Positions 55,577 to 64,000 of a stretch of DNA of 64,000 nucleotides are shown piece by piece. The translations under genes and the position numbers were made by a program. Origin of the DNA: Chondrosia reniformis. Lineage: Eukaryota > Porifera > Demospongiae > Chondrillida > Chondrillidae. The stretch covers positions 5,146,001 to 5,210,000 of the forward strand of contig OX359191.1 of NCBI GenBank assembly GCA_947172415.1, in the 5' to 3' direction. The notes beneath the pieces were generated by a model, which saw only the letters and a list, made by a program, of their open reading frames with translations, made no database searches and was not told where the DNA came from. Numbering within the stretch: the stretch's first letter is position 1; each line of letters begins with the position of its first letter.

Positions 55577-57165
55577 GAAGTATCCTTATAAGGAAGGCAC
55601 GTGATACAAAAGAGCACGCTGGTTTTAGAAGTAGCGACTTTGCAGCTAGCTATTACTGTGCATTCTCTGCCTCTGTTATCTTGTAGTTCAAGCTCGAGCC
55701 ATTTAGAAAATGGATAGCAGAAATGAAAGGGAAAGGCAAGGGCAAAAAGAAACCTACTGCAACTTCACGTATGTTATCTACCTGAAAGTTTGCTAAACTT
55801 GAGATATATTATTAGCTAAGCGTTTTTCCTTTTTCACTATGCTGTTCAGTTTCAGAGGCCACTTTAGTACCTCAGAATTATTTTTCAACGATACAATTGA
55901 TTTCGAAGGAAAAGCAAGCCTTTATCAGGGCCGGAGCCAGCTCTTTTTAAGTGGGGAGGCCAATGAGGCTTCTGGTCCTATATCTCATACAATTATCCCT
56001 ATGAGCTAATCTGGTGATTGGAATCACTTCATTCTCCAGCTCTATGACCTTCAAACTGCTTAGCTATGTGACACTGTAGCTATCACTCACTTGCACTACA
56101 TGCCTTAAAGTGCCTAGCTCAAATAGACCTGTATACATACAATATATAGCTGCTACATCCGAGTCAGATAGTTAAACAGAGCTTGAACAGAATTATTACA
56201 TAAATACAAGCTACAAACAACAAAAACGTGTGCACATGCACCTGCATGCATGTGGTAAATTTGTATATTTCCTATATTTTACTGTATAAACAAAAACATA
56301 TTACTTAAAGTTACTAAATGTCCCTAATCTGTCCTTTCTGCCCATAACAAATTCTCTGCCAGTCTGAAGCATCATAGGACCAATTCGCTGCATGGGCCAT
56401 AGTGATACTGTGTACGAGCGCGGAAACGTCCGAGAAGGCGTGGTGACATGTTTTACAGTCACAAAATGAGTATGGGACCCAGTTTGGGCGCATGTAGGTC
56501 TGGTAACGAAACACGTACGCGTCGATGACGTCATTAGAAAATGGAGGTCGGTAAAGTCTGACTACATACAGCGTTGATTGCAACAAAATGCTCGAGCGGT
56601 TCAAGCCTTAAAGGTATAAACAGTTAGGTATTGATGCAAAATTTTGTTATGACCAAAAAAGTGGGGCGGCTGCATGTACTGCATTTTCTGTAGTACATTG
56701 GGTTTTCTCCAATCGTGGGATAAATCGTCAAAAGGTATGGCACAACCAAGTTGTAATTTGTATTAACTAAACTACTTAAAAATGGTAAAGCAGAATCTTT
56801 GCCTTCTAAGAGCAACTTACCAGGTCCGGAGGAAGCTCAAATGAGGTAGGGCTAAGGGCCATGTATACCTTTGCCCAATTTTGTACATGGGGTAAATGCT
56901 GCATCTAGTACATTTTGTAGTTTCACCCCTTTCTACCTGACCACACTGAATCTTGGCCCGTCATGCTACTGTTTCAATTTCAATATTTCACTTGGCAAAC
57001 AATCTATTCAAAGGTTGAGTGGCCATGCAGAGGCCAGACAACGCCTAACTAGACCTGTCGAGCAGAGATCTCAGAAAACCTTAGATGCTCCTAGAAGTAA
57101 GAATGTTTTACCTTCGGTTTTCTTCAAATGTTGTAGCGTGTCCTTTTTCTGACCATTTAGTGATG
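55577..57165. other. Intergenic, one possible exon
   Basis: 55687-55768 is framed by a TTATCTTGTAG acceptor and GTATGT donor and reads FKLEPFRKWIAEMKGKGKGK, Lys-rich. It has no partner exon and is weak. The rest (including a minus-strand open stretch at 56314-56604) shows no family I recognise. Confidence 0.3.
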
Positions 57166-57167
57166 TT

Positions 57168-57352
57168 ATAATCGTTACCTTAAGAGGGCATTTAGACTAT
57201 CTATCTAACTTGCGTCTTTATGGATATTCAGAACAAGGACACGATACAGCGATTGAAGAAAACCAGTAAATCTAGAATAACTGATGCTATACTTATTTTA
57301 TTTCTTATATCGTAATTATCCGCCTTAAGAGGGCATGTTAGACTATCTATTT
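57168..57352. repeat. Local direct repeat pair
   Basis: CCTTAAGAGGGCATTTAGAC (57178) recurs as CCTTAAGAGGGCATGTTAGA (57323), with the flanking ACTATCTAT also shared. About 145 bp apart; a duplicated target or a decayed tandem unit. Confidence 0.6.
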
Positions 57353-57403
57353 AAATGTAGATTAACTTGTAACATTTAGATGAATACAAGGTTTTAGCGT
57401 GAC

Positions 57404-58871
57404 GTTTTTCTGAACAGATTGTAATGTGGGAATTGGAGGCTGTGGTTCCGAGCTGACAAGAGGATGGGTATTGTCCAGTTCAACCCCCCCGACGGAGCAG
57501 GGTGCTTAGCCCTTCATGTGGCATCCTGTGGCTAAATCAGCCTCACTGCCAGTATGGGCTAACCCCCGTCTGGCAGTTTCACTGGGTTACGTTGCGTCAC
57601 GAGAATGAAAATTTTCAAGACAGGCTGTGGCCTAGGTGCACCAGTGGTGAAGAAAACCCTGGGTCAACCAGAATAGGTGATTCCACTGGTGCCTCAGAGG
57701 TAGATGTACCTGAATGAAATAGCCCTTCTTCGGTCCCCGTGCTGGGCCAACCAGCCTTCTGGATCGAGGAAATGGCTAGGGCACTAATCGATTGCTATGA
57801 GCGATCTGAACCCAAAAGAGGTGGCTATCAGAAGCGTTTAGAGCGGGAATGGCTGAGCAAATACCCACATTTGCCTCAGACCGTCAAACCCTTGCCTGCC
57901 AAGCCAAAAGGAACTTGGTAGGAGACGGAGTACTGCAAGTAACGGGTAGCCGAGATTTATATTTGGTTAATGATGCACCGCAAGGTGCCTCTAGAAGGAG
58001 AAGGATCCAAGGGGTGATCTGGAACCTTCAGAGGGATAATATCCTCATGGAGCTTTACCGAGAAAGTAAGCCCATGGAAAAGGGGTATGCTGAGCGGTTG
58101 TACCAGGCTTGGAATGCTGCAATGCCAGACCATAAAACCACAAAGGTAGCGCTAACTGCAAGAGTTAGTAGAATCCGAAGAGGTCAAGGTATCTCGAGAC
58201 TAAACCTTGTGGAACCTGACTCTCATGGTGTAGCCACCCTAACTGGGACTGTGGTGGAAGGTGTGGGAGCCCAGGGGCAGGAAGAGCTTCACAAAGTTCA
58301 GGCTGGGACTGAACAAAATGGTGAGCTATTTACAGGCCTTGTTGAAACTCCTACACATTATCATCCCAGTCCCAGGACAAGTGGCAATGATCATCTGATG
58401 CAACTTTTAGGCAAAGCAAAAGATGCCTGTCTCCGAAAGAAACCTGGAGATTTCTCTGATAGAAAACCCTGTGGGGCGGTGCGGTTCAACCATGTTGATA
58501 TGACACTGCTTCAGGAGGCCAATGATTGGGAGGAGAAGTAGTAGCAGGAAGGCCCTAGTTTGGCCTGGCACCTGAACTGCCTGGTCTACTCTGTTGCTAT
58601 GGCTGTGAGGGGAAAAACAACCTATGAATTGCAGCCATGCAAACAGGGAAGGAAATTAGACAATCATAAGGGTAGTAAGAGACAGGAAGGTCACATAAGT
58701 GACAGGAAGGCCAAGGGCCTTAGGTTTAGAAGACTGCTTGCCTGGTTGGATGTGGAAATAGCGTGTCAACAGAATAATAATCCTATGACCAAACGTCAGA
58801 AAGTACTCCGAAGAAAGCTTAGGAGGGAGTTCCATTCATTAAACCTGTTTTTCTGAACAGATTGTAACGTG
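57404..58871 (+). mobile_element. Non-LTR retrotransposon N-terminal region bracketed by a 25-bp direct repeat
   Basis: GTTTTTCTGAACAGATTGTA at 57404-57423 (25 bp with one mismatch in total) recurs at 58847-58871. Between them is a GC-rich leader (57430-57720) and coding pieces. The repeats look like a long target-site duplication or recombination junction. The RT, endonuclease and 3' tail are absent, so the insertion is deleted at its 3' end. Confidence 0.7.
57739..58856 (+). pseudogene. Retrotransposon N-terminal protein with two Myb-like repeats
   Basis: 57772-57890 reads EMARALIDCYERSEPKRGGY then QKRLEREWLSKYPHL; 58010-58190 reads QRDNILMELYRESKPMEKGY, AERLYQAWNAAMPDH and ARVSRIRRGQGISRLNLVE. 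These are two copies of a Myb/SANT-like domain (W-x-E-x2-L-x4-Y-x-SxPxxxGY) found at the N-terminus of some invertebrate non-LTR polyproteins, likely for nucleic-acid binding. 57849-58541 is open for 230 codons. After a stop, 58700-58856 reads LRFRRLLAWLDVEIACQQNN and KRQKVLRRKLRREFHSL, a basic segment. Frame changes at about 57920 and 58541. Confidence 0.6.
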
Positions 58872-58879
58872 TTCTAATT

Positions 58880-59105
58880 TACATGCCTTGAGATAAATTA
58901 TGTACTTTGGATTTGCCATCATTTGTACAGTGGTGGCTTTGAAAAAAAGTCATTTTTATGTAATTTCTAGTTTCTATGATCTGATCTGTATTACCAATAT
59001 TCTCAAATTGACTTTTCTATTGTGCACAACATTATTTCAAGTCCAGTCACGGATGGGTAATGTTGGGCCCAGTGAAAGAATACTTTTTGGGAATGCCACA
59101 CTGAA
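58880..59105. other. Spacer, nothing recognised
   Basis: No repeat or gene recognised. Confidence 0.4.
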
Positions 59106-59109
59106 AAAA

Positions 59110-59250
59110 GTTTGGTGTCCGTGGCACACTAAATTTGGTGTGCTCTGCTTGTCCCAATACGGACACATTTATTGGTGTGCTAGACACACTTAAAATGTAT
59201 GATGTGCTATGCACACTTATTATGTATGGTGTGCATTGCACACTTTAAAG
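59110..59250. repeat. Array of short GTGTGC...GCACAC palindromes
   Basis: Four to five units spaced about 27-38 bp: GGTGTCCGTGGCACACT, GGTGTGCTCTGC, GGTGTGCTAGACACACTT, ATGTGCTATGCACACTT, GGTGTGCATTGCACACTT. Each unit is itself a hairpin. No coding. Confidence 0.7.
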
Positions 59251-59850
59251 AAGTGTGAGTGGTTGACTTAAGTTGGAAATTGGACAATACAATATTTATA
59301 TACATATAAGCATATAGGTACACAAAAAATACTGTTCAGTCTGTAGTGATAAATAAGTTAAGTGCAGTAATAAAATGTTTAGTACTAGATGATGCTCTGT
59401 CAGCATTTGATGTGCAAAACAAAACTTCTGGTAGGAAAAATATTAATACAGCCTCTAACATAACAAATATTGAATACAAAATATGCTTATAAAAGACTAA
59501 GTGGTATCTCCTCTACTCTAATCTCCCCGATAGTTATAGAGTCTACAACTAGAAAAAAACGGTTCTGGCTCTGGCAATCTACCTGTGCACAGCACATACA
59601 GCTGCAGCTGCCTCCTCTTATCCACTGTATTTTACAGGGTGCCTAGAAAAGTAGCCACTGGCTAAAGGCTTTCCCTGTTTAAATAAGCTTACCAAACCAA
59701 ACCAAACACAATTTCTTCAAGATTGGTTGCACCCTGTATGTATGGAAGGTATTAAAATGAGGTTGGTTTTCATGTGTGCACAAATGTATGTAAATTGCAA
59801 CCAAGCATGCGGCATGCAGTGTATCATGGGTTAGGCATGCCCATGTATAC

Positions 59851-62174
59851 CTCTGTAAAGTACAAAACTTTATCATGGCTGGCCTTGTGTCTAGTGTCAG
59901 GAAGCAGGTATGGCAGAGCAGCAAAAGCTATCACGGGGTTGTCTGCTGTGTAAAATAAGAGAAAGGTACAGTTTATGGTTTTCCCATGCATTTCTCCAAT
60001 AGACCCATCTCTGAGACATGATTTACCGCTTTCTTGGTCTTCTTGTAGAACATCCCTTAAACGGCTGTTATGCTTGGCATCCAGCTTTACCTGGGCAAGA
60101 ATCTTCCTCACTGCATTCTGCCACTTGCCTTGAGCAGTTACAATCCATGTTGTATCTGACAAAAGCCTCTGCATCTCATTCAGCAGCTATTAATGGAAAG
60201 CATACAGTGATATATGTAACAAAAAGTGTGGCGGAAGAAGGCATGCAGTGTGGTATGCGAGAATATGAAAGTGTAAGTGTCATGGGAGATAACATGAGAA
60301 TGCATTTGAGGTGCGCTTGGAGAGTATATAAATGAGGTGCGCTGGGAGAGAATGTTAGGTGCAGTGGGAGAGAATGTAAGTTGTGATGGGAAAGAAAGCT
60401 AGTGTGCTAGGAGAGATAAACATGAGCTGCGCATGGTGAGAGAGAAACTATATGTGAGGTATAATGGGGGAGAACGTGAGGGTGTGGTGGGTAGATAGCA
60501 TTAGGACGTTCATGCAGTGTTGTCATGATTAAATAAAGTTTTTAATGTAAAGGTGTGGTGCTAGTCCAGCAGTGTTGCATGCATAGAGACCACGTATGTG
60601 CCTTATGTTTCCTGATTGAGAAGGGGGACCTACTCCTGCTGAATGGCCTGATTATACTGGACAGCGGATACCACACCTATACTCATAAACTGGAATTAAA
60701 TTAATATTGATCCCAATTTTTATTAACTTTTGTAAGACACCACCACACACCTCCCTGTATTTCTGCCCCGTTTCTCTTTACCCATGCACGCTGTACTTAT
60801 GTCTCACAAGACCTATCATTGTCTGTCTGCTTCCTGTATATATTAATACAGTAGAGCCTGCATCTGTATCATGCATTTATAATAATGAAGGCAACCAAAA
60901 GTTGCTGAAATTTCTAAGCGTGAAACAGTTACATGTCGGCTAGCGATTGCGAACGAGATCAAAGCATGAACCCTTGTCACCATGCACTCAAGAATTTACA
61001 GCAATGAGGTGCAGTGTAATAAAATGTGAGGTGTGCTTGGAGAGCATGAAGTGTGCTGGGAGAGAGCATGAAGTGTGCTGGGAGAGAGCATGAAGTGTGG
61101 TAGCAAAGAGTGTTAAGTACGCTATGAGTGCATGAGTGTGACGTGTGGTGGGAAAGAGTGTGGAAGTGTGGTAGAAGAGAATGCGATTGTGCTGGGAGAG
61201 TGTGAAGTGTGGTGGGAGAGAGTGCAGTGTAAATGTAGACGTGAGGTGCTGTTTGAGAGGACATGAGGTGGGCCAGCAAGCTTCCTGCGATATGCATTAT
61301 ATTATGATGTATATGGTCAGGGTTATTCAGGAAGGGATACTTCTGGAACACATCTGTAATCGTGTGGTTGTTTTGCAGCAGGTCTGCCCTTCTCAGTGCA
61401 AATGAGGAAGACATCAATTCCTCCACAATTGGTGTGTTGGGAAGCTGTTTCTTGTGTTCTGTTTGCAAGACTTTTGTGTATCTTGCAAATGACACTTCAT
61501 CTTCACCTAAGAATGTAGGTATATATATCCTGTATTCACTCTAATACTCATGAAAACTACAACGCATTTGCTGGCCACCAATGTTCATATTCAGTAGTCA
61601 CCTGATAGGCATGCATATAGTATGTCAAATTCTCCTAGTATACTTCTTTCTTTTGAAGTCATGTGCAATCCATGAAATCCGACAGAAAAACAGAAATCTC
61701 AAGGAAATCTTTGAGATATCAAATTCCATAGACTATTTCAAACAGTACAGCTAACTCCACAAATTTTGCTTAGTACATATTTTTCAGTCAGACGTTGCAC
61801 TGTTACAATTCTAAATTGGCAACTCAATTGCAAAAGGGAAAGTGGCAGTACGAATTTTTTAAGTGATTATTTTACCAAGCTATTAAGCCAAATAAGCATG
61901 TAGAAAATGCAACATATATTTAGCTTGTATAATCCAAGACAGTGTTGCTTTATGGTTGCATGCATATTTTATGTAGTTATATTTTTATACAGCTAAGAAC
62001 ATACATACCTGAAGGAACAGTGGGTGCAGAAAGCAGTACAACACCACGGGCACCTGGCAACTCTGGCTTCTCAGTACAAGCTTCTGTTCTGTGACAGCCA
62101 CTCGTATTATGCTTTTTGGCCTTGTCTCTTCTAAATTCTCTGAATGCATTTTTCAAAGACACGACAATGGCTCC
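59851..62174 (-). CDS. Unrecognised spliced gene, partial model
   Basis: Minus-strand exons with consistent splice sites: 62174-62009 (VVSLKNAFREFRRDKAKKHN, ends GARGVVLLSAPTVPSG), from 61506 to about 61295 (EDEVSFARYTKVLQTEHKKQ then VEELMSSSFALRRADLLQNN and VFQKYPFLNNPDH), 60186-60027 (LLNEMQRLLSDTTWIVTAQG, KILAQVKLDAKHNSRLRDVL), 59945-59851 (DNPVIAFAALPYLLPDTRHK). The phases agree where a donor is visible; the donor of the second exon is not. The RR-x-LL-x(8)-VF-KYPFL pattern is shared with uncharacterised metazoan proteins that I cannot name. The 5' end may lie to the right. A minisatellite fills the intron between the second and third exons. Confidence 0.45.
60240..60490 (+). repeat. Degenerate minisatellite, block 1
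   Basis: Variants of GTGCGCTGGGAGAGAATGT recur with a period of about 23-28 bp (for example near 60310, 60335, 60360). Same unit as 61005-61270. Confidence 0.75.
61005..61270 (+). repeat. Minisatellite, block 2
   Basis: AAGTGTGCTGGGAGAGAGCA units of about 22-24 bp, with two perfect neighbours near 61049-61095 and variants on both sides. It forces an artificial His/Ser/Thr-rich open frame on the minus strand that should not be taken as protein. Confidence 0.8.
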
Positions 62175-62279
62175 CTGCATGTGTGCATGCATGCAAGCTA
62201 TGGAGTAGCATTTTAATTGTGCAAATGACAGACATATACTACTGTTGGTTAATTAATGATTATTGAGCTACAGCAACAG

Positions 62280-64000
62280 GAATATTCTTTAGAATTAAAC
62301 ATTTCAACCCTAAGGTCTTCATCAGCAATAATGAAAGGAAGAGCACAAGTGTGTTTAAATAGATGTTGGGTGGCAGGTGGTGAGTGATGATGTAATAGTG
62401 AATTGCGCCAAATATTAATTAGGATGAAAAGAATAAAATAAGGTGGTAGTGTTAATTAATTAAGTATGTCCTTCCAAATGGGATCCACATTCATTCCTAA
62501 GTCCATGTTCATGCAAGGTGTTTTCTGTATTAGTATAGCCTCCTTGATCTTTCTTCTGATTTTGTGTTGTTCTTCCTGTAAAACCTTAGCATTCTCCAAT
62601 GATATGTCATGCAAGGTTTCTTTAACATGTACAGCTAGAGAGTTGTTAGTGTCAATTCTGTTTTATGTTCCTTCATCCTGTCAATGAGGGTCTTACATGT
62701 TCACCAATGTACACTTGTCCGCATCTGCAAGGTATTTCATAAATGACTCTTGTATCCTGAGTCTCTGGTGTCTTTATCCTTGTCATTATGGAGCAAAGCG
62801 TGTTAGTTGCCTTGTGTCGGATTCTCACCTCCAGTGTTCTGCAAACTCTTTGTAGGGTTTCACTTAAACCTTTGATGTAAGGTAAGCAGAGGACAAGTTG
62901 TCCTTTTTTAGTCAGATCATCATTCCATCTTTTCTTCTTCTTTAGTGTTCTTCTTACAAGTCCTTCTGGGTAACCATTTGTAATGAAGGTGGTTCTGATG
63001 TCTTCCAGTTCTCTTTGTAGTGATTATCCTTTGCATAGGTATTCAGCCCTTTTTTGAGGCATAAGATGATGCCAATCTTCGTGGACGGATGGTGATTACA
63101 ATTGTAGTGAATGTAGCTATCGGTATGTGTAGGCTTTCTGAACACACTGGTGTGGATTTGTTTTGAAACTCTTCCGACCGAGACATCTAAGAAAGGTTAT
63201 TGTCCTTGTGTTTTCCTCCTACAGTGTGAATTTGATGTTGTCCCTAATTGAGTTGAGATGTTCGAGAAAACCTTTCAGTTGTTCTTTACCATGTCCCCAT
63301 ATTACGAAGGTTTCATCCACATACCTTAGCCATATAGTTGGTTTCTTAGTGGTAGAGTTGATTGCTAGGTTCTCAAAATATTCCATATAAATGTTAGCAA
63401 CTACTTGGGACAGGAGGGGACCCATGGCAGCCCCTTCAGTTTTTTGGTAGAAATTATCCCCAAATTTAAAGAAAGTTGTGGTAAGGCACTTCTTCAGTAA
63501 GTCAGTAATTATGTCGGGTGGTAGGTTTGTTCTCTCCACAAGAGTTGTGCATTTGTGTAGTAAATCCGAAACAATGCTGATGGCTTCATTGATTGGTGCA
63601 TCAAAGCTAACCATTCTATCATTAGGCTCAGTCCTGGTGTCCCTGAGTAACTGTACAAAGTGGATGGAGTTACGTACAGTATGACATGACTTACCAGCAA
63701 GGGGGAGAGAATCTTTGTTAATTCTTTCACCAGGCTCTAAGTGGGGGAATTTGCAGAAGACATAATGGGTCTTAGCGGTCTGTCTACCTTGTGGATCTTT
63801 GGTAACCCATAGATACGTGGTGGTTGGCAATGGAATGGTGCTAGTTTTAGTCTAGTCTCCATATCCATTAGTCCTTTCTGTTCAATTGGCTTCATAGTTT
63901 GGTTGATCTCTCTTTCAATTTTGACTTGTGGATTTTTCTTTTTTCTTGATAGGTGTCATCTTTGAGTAGATTCTCCATTTTGATGTGGTATTCTGTAGTA
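62280..64000 (-). mobile_element. Penelope-like element, RT and GIY-YIG, 5' end outside window
   Basis: Minus strand. 63830-63219 is open for 203 codons: SLPLAGKSCHTVRNSIHFVQ, FFKFGDNFYQKTEGAAMGPL, SQVVANIYMEYFENLA and IWLRYVDETFVIWGHG, the RT active-site region with YVDE in place of YVDD. In other frames SFLDVSVGRVSKQIHTSVFR and KPTHTDSYIHYNCNHHPSTK follow (63190-63060). At about 62760-62700 VIYEIPCRCGQVYIGEHV is the GIY-YIG start, and at about 62660-62470 NSLAVHVKETLHDISLENAK and MNMDLGMNVDPIW its C-terminus. It ends in a hammerhead-like motif at 62290-62335. The second catalytic Asp to Glu change and frameshifts make it inactive. Confidence 0.88.
62290..62335 (-). ncRNA. Hammerhead-like motif at 3' side of Penelope-like element
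   Basis: Minus strand: ATTGCTGATGAAGACCTTAG then GGTTGAAATGTTTAATTC. CTGATGA and GAAA are in place around stem II GACC/GGTT, but no GTC-like triplet closes stem III. Hammerhead motifs are known from the terminal repeats of Penelope-like elements; the position about 150 bp past the GIY-YIG stop agrees. Probably inactive here. Confidence 0.5.

Noticed and set aside
56301-56604. Overlapping minus-strand ORFs of 77 and 96 codons
   Set aside because: No recognisable family, splice context or start context; left as unassigned spacer.
60977-61495. 172-codon minus-strand ORF
   Set aside because: Only its first part (to about 61295) looks like a real exon; the rest is translated minisatellite.
1-64000. 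Prokaryotic-type operons, CRISPR arrays or an antiphage system
   Set aside because: Spliced genes with GT-AG introns, metazoan protein families and eukaryotic transposons leave no room for a prokaryotic reading; no spacer-repeat arrays were seen.

Overview
The window looks like intron-rich animal nuclear DNA, and the repeat content suggests an early-branching metazoan such as a sponge or cnidarian. That lineage is an inference from general knowledge; no marker in the sequence proves it. Two spliced host genes on the + strand form the backbone. First is the C-terminal half of a condensin-II kleisin, NCAPH2 (nine exons with agreeing phases, 6294-27474; its 5' exons lie left of the window). Second is a complete 743-codon RING and TRAF zinc-finger protein (eleven exons with agreeing phases, 29769-44742). 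Weaker gene models are a broken multi-pass membrane protein (45907-48355), a BEN-like gene or pseudogene inside the largest NCAPH2 intron (about 21215-22443, minus), and an unrecognised spliced gene (59851-62174, minus).

Most of the rest is a graveyard of mobile elements. 1-1955 is a CR1/Jockey-like LINE. 1977-4943 is a complete-ended Tigger/pogo element that carries a divergently oriented, intact HIRAN-domain ORF as well as its broken transposase. NCAPH2 introns hold IS3-like integrase-type (IS3EU-like) transposase pieces, Penelope-like and hAT-like pieces, LINE fragments and two diverged 0.9-kb palindromic repeats. The 13.8-kb intron 13055-26853 holds an IS3EU-like transposase facing a HECT-like gene, a LINE, a deleted Tigger, an IS630/mariner-type transposase, a hAT C-terminus and a Tigger/JRK-like element with both ends.

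The right third contains a three-level nest at 52078-55573. A PIF/Harbinger-like element (TSD TTA) received an IS3EU-like element (TSD CGTGTA) and a Ginger-like element (TSD CCGG). Beyond it are an N-terminal piece of a non-LTR retrotransposon bracketed by a 25-bp direct repeat, a short-palindrome array, a minisatellite, and a Penelope-like element running off the right edge.

The most notable signals are the HIRAN cargo ORF in a Tigger transposon; a canonical hammerhead ribozyme at 45296-45340 plus several degenerate hammerhead-like motifs, three of them at the 3' side of Penelope-like modules or palindromes; recurrent pairing of an IS3EU-like transposase with a HECT-like protein; and the nested transposons with readable target duplications. 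No tRNA, rRNA or CRISPR array was recognised. Coordinates of decayed elements are approximate; all functional assignments come from reading motifs by eye.
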